Assembly: GCF_003952665.1 (NCBI RefSeq)
Contig: NZ_CP017946.1
Location: 3,720,001-3,784,000 of the forward strand
Length of the DNA stretch: 64,000 bases
Direction: 5' to 3'
DNA from: Bosea sp. Tri-49
GTDB taxonomy: Bacteria; Pseudomonadota; Alphaproteobacteria; Rhizobiales; Beijerinckiaceae
Notes under the pieces: model-generated
The model's input: the letters and a program-made list of their open reading frames with translations, nothing else
Database searches by the model: none
Told to the model about the DNA's origin: nothing
Program-made: the position numbers and the translations under genes
Shown: in pieces, positions 16,793 through 30,400 of the stretch
Position numbering within the stretch: position 1 is the first letter of the stretch
How the letters are laid out: every line of letters begins with the position of its first letter

Positions 16793-18424
16793 TTAGATGC
16801 TCGCGCGCAAAGTGAGCCGGAAATAGAGTTCGACGTCGCGCTGCGCAGCCGAAACGCGCTGGAGCGGCCGCCCGACGCCGCCTTCGAGCGATGCCCATTC
16901 GAGTGGGCGCCAGATCAGGCCCGCGCCCACCGAGGTGGCGTGCGTCACCCGCGCGCCGTTGAGATAGGTCTGGCCGTGGTCGAGGAAGACGAAACTTTCG
17001 AGCTTCAGCGGCTCGGGCAGCGCGTAGTGCAGCTCGGCCTGGCCGTAGAAGCCAGAATTGCCGAAGGCGCTGCCGATCGGATAGCCGCGAACCGTCGTCG
17101 GGCCGCCGATCTGGAATATCTGGTCACCCGGCAGTTGCGATTCGGCGGTGTATTGCCCGGCCCCGACGAGCGAGCCGTAGATATCATCGGTGATGCGCCA
17201 GAGCGAGGCACTGTTGCCGGTCCAGATCGTGTAGTTGCGCTTGCTGCCCGCCAGCGTGTCCTCATGCGCCACCTGCGTCCAGTTCACGCTCGTGGAATGC
17301 GTGAGGTTCGGCAGGTTCACAGTCAGTAAGCCGCCAGCCGAGGTCTTGATGTAGTTGGTGTCGACCGTGGAAATGTCGAGGAGCTTGCTGCGGCCGCGCC
17401 CGCGGCCGAGTGCGCCCGTCGCCTGCAGCAAAATGGTGTCGGTGGCGAAGATGGGCTGCGAAAGCGTGAACGCCCCGCTCTCGGATATGCCCTCGGGGCG
17501 CAGTTCACGGATGGAGCCGCCGACGATGCGATAGGCCGAACGCGTATAGGTCACGCCCAGCCGCGTGCCCCAGGGCGAAACGGGAATTGTATAGCTGCCG
17601 CTGCCGAGGATGCTGCCGCGTGCACGCGAGCCGTAGAGCACCAGCTTGTCGTCGATCCCGAGCAGATTGTGGTGGCGCAGGAACAGCGTGCCCTGATAAC
17701 GCCCGGTCGAGAGCACGCCCTGATTGTCATAGGAAATCTGGGCGGTGTTGCGCAGCGGCTCGGTCAGCGAGAGCTCGACATCCGTCAGCCCAAAGGCCGC
17801 GCCTGCCGCAAGCTGGGCCCGGATCTGCAACTCATTGAGGCGGTTGAAAATCGAGACCTGGCGATTGAGCGCCGGCGCATCGACGACATCGTCCTCCGCG
17901 ATCGGCACCTGCGAACGGACATACCAGGGCCAAGTCTGCACGGCGCCGCTGATGCCGACCTTGCCGACCCGACCTTCGACGAGCTTGACCTTGAGCACGC
18001 CGCCGTCGAGCTTCTGCGGCGGCAGCACGGCACTCGCCGTGATCTGGCCCTTCGCGGCATAGAGGTCGTTGACCTCCTGGACGAGCTTGCCGATCGCGGC
18101 GAGATCGACGCGCTTGCCGAGATAGCGGGACCGGATAGCATCGAGCTCGGCTTGGCTGATAAATTTCGATGCGTCGAAGTCGACCCGCGTGAGCACCACG
18201 GTCGCGCCGCCGGCGGGGAATTCGAGTCTTGGCCCCGGTGTAGGCGCCACCACGCCCGGACCGCGCTGACGCGGCGGTGCGGTCTGGCGCTCGATCTCGC
18301 GCCGCTGGCGCGCAGCCTCGTTCTCCAGGGTCTGCGGCAGGACCTGCGCAAGCGTAGGGCTCGCGGCGAAGCCCGCCGCGAGAGTTAGAACACAACCGAC
18401 GGCAACGCGTCTTGCTCGGTTCAA
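16793..18424 (-). CDS. TpsB outer-membrane transporter (ShlB/FhaC/HecB family)
   Basis: A 543-residue two-partner secretion pore. It has a signal peptide (residues 1-26, ending PTLAQ), an N-terminal plug-like helix region rich in Arg/Glu, POTRA domains (the segment LYAAKGQITASAVLPPQ belongs to the first) and a 16-strand barrel. The conserved L6-loop motif VRGY is at residues 445-448 (GPTTVRGYPIG). It exports its partner, the giant adhesin encoded immediately upstream, across the outer membrane; the two genes overlap by four bases. The protein ends RLTLRASI, a little unlike the usual terminal aromatic residue. Confidence 0.94.
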   Translation of the reverse strand: MNRARRVAVGCVLTLAAGFAASPTLAQVLPQTLENEAARQRREIERQTAPPRQRGPGVVAPTPGPRLEFPAGGATVVLTRVDFDASKFISQAELDAIRSRYLGKRVDLAAIGKLVQEVNDLYAAKGQITASAVLPPQKLDGGVLKVKLVEGRVGKVGISGAVQTWPWYVRSQVPIAEDDVVDAPALNRQVSIFNRLNELQIRAQLAAGAAFGLTDVELSLTEPLRNTAQISYDNQGVLSTGRYQGTLFLRHHNLLGIDDKLVLYGSRARGSILGSGSYTIPVSPWGTRLGVTYTRSAYRIVGGSIRELRPEGISESGAFTLSQPIFATDTILLQATGALGRGRGRSKLLDISTVDTNYIKTSAGGLLTVNLPNLTHSTSVNWTQVAHEDTLAGSKRNYTIWTGNSASLWRITDDIYGSLVGAGQYTAESQLPGDQIFQIGGPTTVRGYPIGSAFGNSGFYGQAELHYALPEPLKLESFVFLDHGQTYLNGARVTHATSVGAGLIWRPLEWASLEGGVGRPLQRVSAAQRDVELYFRLTLRASI

Positions 18425-21400
18425 GGCTGCTCCTCGAAACCAGCGAGATTGACGATCGGCTTGGGCGGAGCGCCTGTGCTGGCGGTCGTGGCAGGCTCGT
18501 CGGAGCCCGTGCTGCGCCAGCGGCCATCCGTGCCCATAACGAAGCCGCGGGCGATCTCGCCGAAGGACAGCCCGTTCGGCAACAGAGTGCCAAGCCGCGC
18601 CAGATCGCGGCCCAGATGCATCGCCTCCGGGGCATCGGCGACATCGGAGTCGAGCCCGACGATGAAGGCGCTCGTCGCCAGCCGCTTGCCGTTGACGGAC
18701 AGCGAGAAGCCCCGATCCCGCTGATAGAGCTGGACATCATAACCGGGCACCGGAGCAAGGCTGCGGTTATTGGCGAGGATGGTCATGATCGGTGTCGCCA
18801 CCCGCAAGGCGCCGGGGACGAAGGCTTCCGCAATCGCGAAGTCGTTCGAGGTTGTGGTGAGCATACCGTCGATGCTCTCGAAGCGACCGATCCGGAAACG
18901 ATCGGTATCGATGCGCAGGTCGACCGTCTGGGCGGTGCGCTCGCGCAAGCCGGCAATGTCGAGCTTGAGCGGCAGCCCCGCTCCGCCTGGAAGCTGGACG
19001 ATGTCGGCGGCGATGCGCGTGCCCAGGATGACGATGCTGTCGCCCGCCCCGAACCGCCCGAGCTTGACCTCGTCGGCCGCGGCACTGGCACTACGCGCGG
19101 CGCCGGTTTCGATCGCGATCGAGCCGTGGCCGCTGCGGCCTGCCTGCAGTACCAGCGCATCGGTGGCAACGACAAGCCTGCCGGCTATATCCCCCTCGGC
19201 GGCGAGCGAGGCCGAGCGGCCGGCATCGAGGCGATCGAAGATGATGCTGCGTGCCTGCAGGCCGATATCGCGCCCGCTGGTCAGCGCTCCGCTGCGGATC
19301 GTTCCGGCCGAGGACTGGAGCAGGATGTCCGTTCCGCTGCGCACCGTGCCGAAAGCAAGGTTCCCGAGTGCCGAGCTGGTCACGGTGCCGGCGCCTTCGA
19401 GCAGGTCGACCCGGATATCGCCGCGCTGGGAGATGAGCGAGACCGCACCCGAACGCGCCCGCCCGGTGCCGAGCGAGAGGTTTTCACCGGCCGCGAGAGC
19501 AAGGTCGTGTCTGGCATTGAGGCTACCGACGATGACCGAACCGCCCGCTGAGAGCCGCGCCGAAGCGCCGGCAACGAGCTGCGAGATCGACAGATCCGTC
19601 GCGGCCCGCAACGTCGTCGTGCCCGCGGCATCGACGGTGGCGGCGGTGATGCCAACGCCGATCGAGGTTATGGCGAGATCACCTGCCGTCGCCCTGGCGC
19701 TGCCCAGCGTTACGGCATCGGAAGCGGACAGGCTCGCGCTCGCGGCGCTCAGGGTATTGATCCCCAATGTCCCGCCATTGGCAGTGACGTTCGCCGTGCC
19801 GCCCGCCGTCAGGCGGTTCGTCACCGAGATCGAGGCCCCAGCGGTCAGCATCGCATCTTCGGCTGCCTCGATGCTCGCCGCGGTAATGCCGGCACCCGTC
19901 GAGGTCATAACGAGATCGCCTGCTGTCGTTCTCGCATTGCCAAGCGTGATCGCCGCCGAAGCCGTCAGCGTAGAGGTTGCTCCGGCATTCAGCTGATCAA
20001 CCGCCAGGGCTCCGCCATTGGCCGAGAGGTTGGCGCCGCGCCCCGCGCTCAACCCGTTCGTGACCGAGACCGAGGTCGCAGCCGCAAGGGTCGCGCTTCT
20101 GGCGGCGTTGACGGTCGCCGCAAGAATCCCAGCCCCCGTGGAAATGACAGAGAGGTCGCCCGCGCTTGTTTCCGCGCGCCCCAGCGTGATCGCCCCGGAA
20201 GCGGACAAGAACGAACTCGCCCCTGCGCTTAACGTATCGATGGCGAGGCCCCCGCCGCCGGCTGCGACGTTAGCCGCGCCGCCCGCCGTCACGCCGCTCG
20301 TCACCAGAACCGAGGTCGCTGCGGCAAGCGTCGCATCCTCCGCTGTGTCGATGCTTGCGGCAGTGATGCCCGCACCCGTCGAGGTGACAGAAAGATCGCC
20401 ACCCGTCGTGGTGGCGCTGCCGAGCATGATCGCACCAGATGCCGTCAGCGAGGAGCTCGCGCCGGCACTCAGGCTGCCCAAGCCGAGTGCCCCGCCGCTG
20501 GCGGTGACGCTGGCTGCGCCGCCTGCCGTCACACCGTTGGTCACCGAGACCGAGGTCGCTGCAGCAAGCGTCGCATCTTCCGCCGCGTCGATGCTCGCGG
20601 CGACGATGCCAGCACGCGTCGAGGTGACGGAAAGATCGCCCGACGCCGTCGTCGCAGTGCCCAGCGTGATCGCGCCCGATGCCGTCAGCGATGAACTCGC
20701 GCCCGCGCTCACGCGGCCGATATCGAGCGCCCCGCCGCTGGCGGTAACGCTGGCCGCACCGCCCGCCGTCACGCCATTCGTCACCGAGACTGAGATCGCG
20801 GCTGTCAAGGTCACATCGTCGGCAGCGTCAATGTTGGCGGCGACGATGCCGGCGCTGGTCGAGACGACGGAAAGATCGCCTGCTGTCGTCGTGGCGCTGC
20901 CTAACGTGACAGTATTGGAAGCGGATAGAACGGCTCCGGCTGTGCTCAGGCTGTCGATATCCAACGTCCCGCCACTGGCGTCGACGGTCGCGACACCACC
21001 CGCCATCAGGCCATTGGTCACGGAGATCGAGCTCGCTGCCGAAAGCAACATGTCCCCGGCGGAGGAGATGCTGGCGGCAGCGATGTCAGCGCCGGTCGAA
21101 ACGACGGTCAGACTGCCCGCGGTTGTCGTCGCGGTACCGAGAGTGACCGCGCCCGAAGCTGTCAGCGTCGAGCTCGAACCGGCATTCAACTGAGCGACAG
21201 TCAACGTTCCGCCATTGGCCGAGAGGTTGACACCGCTGCCCGTAACCACGCCGCTCGTCACCGAGACCGAGGTCGCAGCCGAGAGGGTTGCGTTTCCGGC
21301 AGCATTGACGGTTGCGGCGATGATCTCTGCGCTGGTCGACGTGACAGAGAAGTCGCCTGCGGTCGTAATCGCGCTACCAAGGGTGATCGCCCCCGAAGCC

Positions 21401-24400
21401 GACAGAGACGAACTTGCTCCCGCGTTCACGCTGTCGATTGCGAGCGGCCCACCATTGGCAGTCACATTCGCCACGCTGCCGGTTGTCAGGCCATTCGTCA
21501 CCGAGACGGAGGTAGCTGCGGTCAACCTGGCTGCGTCAGCGGCATTGATCCTGGTGGCCGCGATGCTCGAGCCCGTCGAGGTAACGGAAATATCCCCCGC
21601 CGTTGTCGTCGCAGTGCCGAGTGTGATCGCACCCGATGCCATCAACGACGAACTCGCGCCGGCGCTCAGGCTGCCAAGGCCAAGCGTCCCGCCGCTGGCG
21701 GTTACGCTGGCCGCGCCGCCCGCCATCACGCCATTCGTCACCGAGATCGAGGTCGCTGCAGCAAGCGTCGCGTCATCGGCCGCATCGATGCTCATGGCGC
21801 TGATCCCCGCGCCCGTCGAGGTGATCGCGAGATCACCCGCCGTCGTCGTCGCAGTGCCGAGCGTGATCGCCCCCGAAGCGGTCAGCGAGGAGCTCGCGCC
21901 GGCGCTCAAGCTGCCGAGGCCGAGTGCCCCGCTGCTGGCCGTCACGCTCGCCGCGCCGCCCGCCGTCACTCCATTCGCCACCGAGAGCAAAGTCGCTGCG
22001 GCAAGTGTCGCATCTTCGGCTGCATTGATACTTGTGGCGGTGATGCCGGCACTCGTCGACGTTACGGAAAGATCACCTGCCGTCGTTGTGGCGCTGCCGA
22101 GCGTGACCGCACCCGACGCGGTCACTGTCGAGCTTGCACCGGCGCTCAGGCTGGCGAGATCGAGCGTCCCACCGCTGGCGGTGAAGCTGGCTGTGCCGCC
22201 CGCCGTCAGGTCGTTTGTCACCGAGATAGAGGTCGCGGCAGCGAGCGTCGCGTCGGCGGCGGAGTTGATGCTCACGGCACTGATGCTGGCGCCGGTCGAG
22301 GTGATCGCAAGATCACCCACCGTTGTCGCTGCGCTGCTGAGCGTGATAGCGCCCGAGGCCGTCAGCGACGAACTCGCGCCGGCGCTCAAGCTGCCGAGAC
22401 CCAGCGCGCCGCCGCTAGCCGTGATGCTGGCCGCGCCGACCGCCGTCACGCCGCTCGTCACCGAAACCGAGGTCGCTGCGGCAAGCGTCGCATCCTCCGC
22501 TGCGTCGATGCTTGCGGCAGTGATGCCCGCACCCGTCGAAGTGACGGAAAGATCGCCGGCCGTCGTGGTGACGCTGCCGAGCGTGACCGTGCCCGACGCC
22601 GTCAACACCGAGCTCGCGCCGGCGTTCAGGCTGGCGAGGTCGAGCGCTCCGCCGCTAGCGGTGACATTGGCCGCACCGCCCGCCGTCAGGCCGGTCGTGA
22701 CCGAGATCGAGGTCGCAGCAGCCAGTGTCGCGGCACCGGCGGCCTCAATGCTCGCAGCGGCGATGCTGGCGCCCGTCGATGTCACGGAGAGATCGCCCGC
22801 GGTGGTAGCGGCGCTCCCCAGCGTAACTGCACCCGAAGCCGTCAATATCGAGCTCGCGCCGGCGCTCAGGTTGGCGAGGGCAAGCGTTCCGCCGCTAGCG
22901 GTGACATTGGCCACGTCACCCGCCGTCAGGCCGGTCGTGACCGAAATCGAGGTCGCAGCGATCAGTGTCGCATCGTCGGCAGCATCGATGCTGGCGGCGA
23001 CGATACCGGCGCCGGTCGAGGCGATGGAAAGATCGCCGGCCGTCGTCGTGGCGGAGGCAATTGCGATCGCACCACTCGCCGAAAGCGCGCTGTCACCACC
23101 GGCCGTGAGTGTTCCAAGCGTCAGGCTGCCATTGCTCGTCGAGAGCCGCGCACCCGCGTTGCTCGCGACCGTGTCGAGGACGAGATCGCCGCCAGCGCTC
23201 AGCGTGACCGCGCCTGCATCCGCGGTGAGACTGGTGGCATGAGTGGCGCCAACCGTTGAAAGATAAACGCTGCCATTCAGGCTGCGCGCAGTGATCATGG
23301 GGGCAGCGAAGGCGAGTGACGCACTCGCCGTGCCGATGCCGTTTCCGGCGTAGAGCGAGACCACGCCACCTGCCTGGGAAGCGTCGAGCAGGGGGCCGCT
23401 ATCGCCGTTGCCGATGATCGTGCCCGTCGCGGTCAGGGCGATCGAGGTGCCGCCGGCAGGAGCAGCGAGCGTGCTGGCGACCCGCCCGAGCACGATGGCG
23501 CTGTTGGAGGCAAGGCTGACGCGGCCCGCGGCGCTGATTTCCGCGCCGCTCGCCATCGTGATCCTGGCGCCGACCAGGGACGCCGCCCCGGCGCTGGAGT
23601 GCACATTGCGCAGGATGTCGATCTCGCCATCGGCGACGATGTCGAGCCCGTTTGTCGCCGCGAGCTCTCCGATACGGAAGGCGGTCGGCGTCTGGCCGGC
23701 CACGGTCGGGCCCGAGAGCCAGGCGGAGCCGCCGACGGTGCCGGAGATCTCACCGGCGGCGCCGACCCGCAGGCCGAGTGCGGCGCTGGCCGAGCCGACA
23801 TTGCCGGTCGCGCTGAGCCGGATCGAGTTCGCCGAGATCGCGACGCCCGGCAGATACCCCTGGATGCCGCCGGCCCGCGCGGTCAGCGAGGCGGTGCCGG
23901 ACGCGAAGATGCGGCCGATCTCGGCATTGCCGGCATTGGCGACGAGATAGGCATCGCCGGCGGCCGCAGAGGCGGAGACCAGCCTGCCGCCGATCTGGTA
24001 GGTCAGCGGTGTCGCGGCGGAACCGATGCCGCCCCCGCCCGCGACCAGCACGAGATCGCCATTGGTCTGGATCTGCACCGGGTTGCGCGGCGTCGTGCCG
24101 TCCGCCTGCGTCCCGGCGACGATCGCCTGCGGCGCCTGCAGATTGACCGTGCCCGTCGCGGTGATGCGCCCGATCGTCAGTGTACCGCCGGCCGAGTTCG
24201 GCGCCCCCGTCGACTGGACATAGACGTCCCCTTGCGCCGAGGCGGAGAACGTCCCGGTCGCATTGATGAAGAGCGGCGCGGTCTGCTTGACGTCGACGCG
24301 AACGAGCGTGACGCCGTTCGGGACGTTGTTGAGATCGGTGACCTCGACGAGGCTGCCGTCCTGCCGCTGCCCGACGAGCTTGACCGTGCCAGGCGTGGTC

Positions 24401-27400
24401 GCAACCGCGAGCGCGGCGAGCTGGGCATTCGAGACCGAGCCACTGCGGATGTCCGCAAGCGCAACCTGCACATCCGGCGCGAGCGAGCCGATGCTGCCGG
24501 CGGTGTTCAGCGTGACGTCGTGGCCGATGACCAGCGCCCGGCCATTGCCGACGACGCCCGGGTCCGGCTGCAGCGCCGAGGTATTGATCGCCGAGACGAG
24601 CTGCCGCTCGGTCCAGACCGCATCGCCAGCGATCCGGTTGGCAAGGCCGGGAGCGACACCCGCACCATTGACGCTGAAGCTGTAATTGCTCTCGAGCGTC
24701 GCCGGGTTGAATCGAGCCTGATCCGCCCAGCCGCCGCCATAGGCGGACTCGAAGACGCCCGAATAGGCGGCGTAACGTCGCGCGGCATAGGCCGCGACTT
24801 CGTCAGTCCCGGCCGTACGCCCGAGCTCGGCATCCGCGAAGGCTTGATAGAGCGGAATAGCGGCAGTGTTGAGCGTGAAGACGCGCTTGTCCGGCACCCC
24901 GTCATTGTTGGTGTCGACCATGGCGACGCTACCGTCGCGGAGCAGCGCGGAATACTGGGCGTAGGTCTGCGTAACCTGCTTCTCGAACGCAGTGATACTG
25001 CCTTGGGCGGCGGCAGCGGCGCCATCCGCCGCGGTGAGTTTCAGCGCACGCGAGACCTTCGAGAGCTGGTCGGCGCTCAGCGCCTGCGCCGCTGTTTGTC
25101 CCGAGGCCGAGACGAGCCTGCCGGCGACGACGTCGATGCGGACATCGCCGGCCTTGCTCTCGATCTGCCCGACGCGCAGATCGCCCACGACCTGAGAGAT
25201 GCCGATATCGCCGCGGGCGGTGAGGCTGACGACACCATCGACATAGCTGCCATTCGGCAGCTGCGTTGCGACCGCGCGCATCGTCATCAGGTTCGAGAGC
25301 GAGCCGATGCTGCCCTCGTCGCTCACCAGCGTGATGTTGCGGCCGACGATGTTCGTCGATCCCGTGGCCACGGCCTCGAGGCTGCCGGTGGCGCGCACGT
25401 TGATGTTGCCGTAAGCGCCCGGAGTCTGGTCGGCGCGCAGGGCGACAACCCGGGCGCTGCCGGTGATGTCGAGATTGATGCCACCGCTGCCAGTCCTGGC
25501 GTCGAGCTGCGCACCCGGGGTGAGCGTAGCCCGGATCGCCGACGATTGCGTGCCGATCGAATCGCGCGCGGTCAGCGTCAGGTTGTTGCTGAGGATCGTG
25601 GCGTTCGCCACCTGGGTGAAGCTGCCGCCCGAGGCGACGATCGTCGTCGTGCCGCTCGGATTGACGATGTTGCCCTGCTGGATGACCGAGCTGTTAGAGG
25701 TGATGCTGACGCGGCCGGCCGCGTTGCCGGCAAAACTGACCGCGAACGGATTGTCGGCCTTCACCGAAGCGGTGACCTGGACGAAGGCCCGGGTTACATA
25801 GTTGTAGGCCCACTGCGCTTGCGATGCCCCGGGCTGGGCGACGAAGTCGCGGTCGCAGTGATTGATCGCTTGCCCGTTGCAGCCGCCATAGCTTGCCGAG
25901 TTGTGGATGAAGTCGAGTTGGCCGCCGGTGATCTCCTGCGTCAACCCGACATTGGTCAGACTGGTGTCGTTCGTCAGGCGGCCCGACACGGTCGTCGCGC
26001 TTGGAGCCTGTGCGCTGCGCGACCACCAGTACCCCCAGTCCTGACCCGGATTGGTGCTCGGCGACTGGGCGTCGACATAGACCCAAGGGTTGCCCGACGT
26101 GCCTGAATCGAAGCGCCAGTAGACGCCCGGGATGTCGCGCTGGTTGCGGTTTGCCTCGGTCAAGCCTTCCTTCTGTAGGATGGCCTGCTGGGTCCACTCA
26201 TAGCGCGTGCCCGTGACGGGATTGTAGCTCGTCGTGTCGCCGGAGATGAAGGCGACAGGCGTCGAGGCGCCGACGCCGCTCAAGGTCGGCTGCGCACCAT
26301 TATGCGTCTTGTAGACTGCGATGCCGGAGCCGGGCGTGTAGGCGTAGACGGTCGTGTTCGCGCCGGAGGTGACGAGCCGGTCGACGATCGTGATCTTGCT
26401 GACGCTGGCGTTCACTCCTGCGGCCGTGCCGGTGTTGATGCGGTTGACGACGAAATCGAGCCCTGACTGGTTGTTGACGCTGACATCGCCGAAGCCGCCA
26501 TTGATCTTGATGCGACCGAGCGTGTTGGTGCTGATGATCTGACCGTCGAGCAGCACCGAGCCACCGCCCGAGGAGGCGTTGACGTCGGCCATGACCAGCC
26601 GGTCGTTGACGAGATCGTAGGAGACCGGGGCCGCGCCGGCGGCCGACCAGCCTCCACCGAAGATGCTGGCCAGGCTCACTGTCGTGTAGCCGGCATCGAG
26701 CCAGGATTGACGGGAACCGCGCAGGATATCGCCGACGTTCCCACCGATATTGCCAGACCAGTTGGTGATCCGCCCCGCCTCGATCGAGGCGTTGACGTTG
26801 ATCGTCGTCGCCTTGATCGCGACCTGGGCGCCGTAGATCTGCGTGCCACCGCCCTGCGCGACCGGATTGCTCTCCCGGTAGGTCGGGACCATCGGGATGA
26901 CCATGAACCGGATATTGTTGCCCATGTCATAGCCGCCGGTGCAGTTGTAACCGGAATCGGCGATGTAGCCGGCACAATTTCCGAAGAACTGCATCGAGAA
27001 GTTGCGGGTCGCGCCCTCGCTCTGCCTGCCATACAGGAAGTAGTTCAGGTCGGTCGCGCCCTGCCCCGCTGCGAGCGCGTTGGCCGCGGCGATGACCGCT
27101 TCATCGGCGTTGAAGCTGGTCGAGCCCGGCCTGCCGCCCGGATAGTAGATATAGGAGCCATACTCAGCCTGTGGCGAGGCGCCGGGCGTGTACATGCCGT
27201 TCGGCCCGTTCGACGAGACCGCGACCGCGCCGTTCGGCACGGTCGCATTGAACTGCAGCGCGTCGATACGCTGGCCGGAGAAGCCGAACGAGCCAAGCGT
27301 ATTGTTGATCGAGACCAGGCCGCCGAGATTGGTGAGATCGCCCGCGATCAGCAGCGCCGGCCCGTTGCCGCTGGCGTCGAGCTGGCCGCCATAGGCATTG

Positions 27401-30400
27401 TCGATGATGATCCTCGGCGTCGCGTCCGGATTGCTCTGGCGTGTCAGGGACCCGCTGGAGCCGACGATCTGGCCGCCGGTCGATTCCGGGATATAGGCGC
27501 CGCCGTCGAGCACGAGATAGGCGGCGCTGCGATTGATCACGGTGATCGACGGGCCGCCATTGGCGATCAGTGAACCATTGCCCTGAACCGTGCTGGCATT
27601 GACGAAGACGTTGCCGCCCGCCGCATAGAGCTGGCTGAGCCGCACCGCCTTGACCGGGGCCGAGCTGACACCGGAGATCAGCGTGCTCGCGACCGCAGCA
27701 TCGTAGCGGGCATTGATGTAGGCGATGGGGTCGAAGGCTGTGGTGTAGCTGGCGGTCACCGGCGCGCCGCTGATGAAGCGGATCGTCGGAGTCTCATTCG
27801 GCCCGCATTGCACCGAGGCGTTCACGCCGCAGCCGATCTCGACGCGCTGGGTGTTGTAGATGCCGGCCGTCGCGGTGCCGTTCATCACCAAGGTCGAGGT
27901 CGAGGACCGGCCCGGGCTGCTCGAGCCGGAGGTGACCGGAATGAAATAGAGCTGGTAGCCGTGGCCGGTGCCATCGGCATCGGCGTCGAGCACGCCGTCA
28001 TAGGCGCCGAGCGTGACGTTCTGGGCGCTGGAGATGGTGGTGCCGCTGCCGACCTCGACGCGGGCATGGTTCTGCAGGTTGGTCGAGGCGTCGGCATCCG
28101 GCACTGCGATCAGGCCGCGGACATAGCCGAGCGCGGTCGCCGTGCCGGAAAGCCTGTTCGTCCGTAGCCCGGAGCCGTCGCGACCGGCGGTCACGTTGAC
28201 GTCGTAGAGGCCGAGCAATTCGGAGTTCGTGCCGATCAGCACCTTGTTGTCGGTGCGGATGGTGACGTCGGCATCGGCGAGGCCGACGCTGGCTAGCCCG
28301 TAGGTGCTGACATAGGCGTTCGCCCTGACATCGGCGAGCGTATAGGTGCCGATATTGATGACGCCGAAGGAGTTCAGGACGACGTTGTTGCCGAGCGTCA
28401 CTGTATTGTCGACATCGGCGCGATAGCGCGCCGACACTCCCGCGCCCTGCAGGAGGCCGCCGGTGGTCAGCGTCGCGGTGTCGTTCCCCGTCAACTCCGT
28501 CCAGGCCTGCACCAGGATCGGGCCGGGTGCAGCAATCGGATTTGTGCCGGCAATCAGGGTCGTGCCGTCGCCGAGCGTGACGTTCGACGTGCCGTCGATC
28601 TCCGTCCGCGAAGTCGCGCCGGCGCCGTTGATGCCGCCGCCGGCGGCTGCGCGCACGGAGTCGCCGAGATCGAGCTGAGTGAACGCATTGCGGCTGGTCA
28701 GCGAGATCGCCTGCAGGCAGCTCGTCAGATAGCAGCCGGCGGTATTCGGGCCAGCGGCGGTGATCCGGCTGCTGGCGCCTAGCGAGACCAGCACGTCGAC
28801 ATTGGCGCTGTTGCGGGCAAGCGCGGCGCTGGCGCCCAACGCGGTGGCCTGCAGGCTGTCGACTAGCGAGGCATAGCGCGCGACGTGGCTCGCGCCGATC
28901 GCCGCGAGCCCGGTCTGGATCACTGCATTGGCGCCGATCGAGGCGGTCACATCCGAGGTGTTGGAGGTCGAGCCGGTCGCGCCGGAGCCCGCATAGAGGC
29001 CGCCGCCAGTGCCGGCCTCCGCACGCACGATCTGCGTATCCTCCCCGGTCGCGGTCAGGGTGAACCTGCCGGTGCCGCTCCCGACCATGGTGGACGAGGC
29101 GCCAAGCGAGGCCGTCGTCGTCGTTGCGGCATCGGCCTGGGCGTTGACCGCGCCGACGGCCCCCGTCCCGCCGACGGTGATGCCAGTCGCCTTGGCCGCC
29201 TGGAGCGTGGTGTTCGTCGCGGTGATGGTCACCGTGCCGGACGGCAGGCGGACGTAGTCGCCGACCGAAGCCGTCACCGAACTGGTGTTGCGCGCCCGCG
29301 CATCGGTGCCGGTGGCGCTGACATAATAGGAGCCCGAGCCGGCAACCGCCGAGGCGGCGGCGGAGTAGCCGCCGCGCGCGAAGCCGGAGGTCGAATCCGC
29401 CAGCCTGACGGCATCACCGGCAGCCGTGCCGAACACCGAGCCGGTCGCCGTGACCGAGAGGAGGCCGGCGGTGAACTGGCTCGCGATCAGGCTGGCATTG
29501 CCCTCGATCGCAGCGAGTACCTGCGTGCCGACAGTGGCTTTGGCGACGGCGACGCCGACCGCAAGGCCGCCGGCGACCGCGACGCCGAAGGCTGCTGCCT
29601 TCGCATCGGGCGATGCCGTCGCCGTGACGCTGATCGTGCCGGTTCCGACATTCGCCCTGGCGCCGGCGCCGATCACCGCGGAGACGTTGGAGCTGTCGGT
29701 CGCATTCGCAGCCGCGCCCGAGCCGGCCACGAGCAAGCCGCCGACGCCGGCAACGGCCGCGGCATGGGCCGCTCCGGTGCTTTGCGCGCCGATCGTGAGG
29801 CCGGTGCCCGTAAGGCTCGAGCCGTTGGCATATCGCGCCGCAACAGTGCTCTCGGCTCTGCTCGTCGCGAGCGAGACACCGAGCGCCAGACCGCCCGCCA
29901 CCGTGGCTCCGAATGCGTCCGACCGGCTGGTCTGGCTGTTGTTCGCGTTGACGCTCGTCGCGCCGGTCACGGTCAGCGTGCCGCCGAGCGTCGCCGTGAC
30001 CTGGTTGGAAATCGCACCGTCGGCCACGGCAGCGCCGGCCGCAGCGGCAAGACCGCCGGCCCCCGCGGTCGCTTCGACCCGGGCGGCGGAGCCTGTCCCG
30101 TCAGTCGAGTTCGCGGTCACGGCGATGGAGCCAGTGGTCACGCTGATCTGGTCGAGACGCGCCGAGACCTTGTCGCCGACATCAGTATAGGCGGTCGCCG
30201 CACCAACGCCGCCACCACCCACCCCGACACCGCTGGCGGTATTGGTCGTCTTCGTCCGCGATAGCGCCGAAACGGAGACGGCGCCGCTGACGATGCTGCC
30301 GCCGCTGACGCTGGCGGTGGTGGCGGAGCCGGCACTTTCGAGCAGGGCAGCAGCGCTCTGCGCCGCCGGAGCCGCGATGCGGCTGCGATTGCCGGTGAAG

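Noticed and set aside
19560..23070. Tandem repeats considered as a CRISPR array or satellite DNA
   Set aside because: The 240-bp units have no separate repeat/spacer structure and all are in frame with the adhesin gene.
20018..23242. Plus-strand open frames of 391 and 675 codons with regular repeats
   Set aside because: The repeats (AVTPLVTETEVAAAS-like) are the reverse reading of the 80-residue adhesin repeats; periodicity comes from the real gene on the other strand.
23599..26106. 835-codon plus-strand open frame opposite the adhesin
   Set aside because: Composition is dominated by Arg, Asp, Gly and Ala without recognisable domain; it is the antisense shadow of the adhesin.
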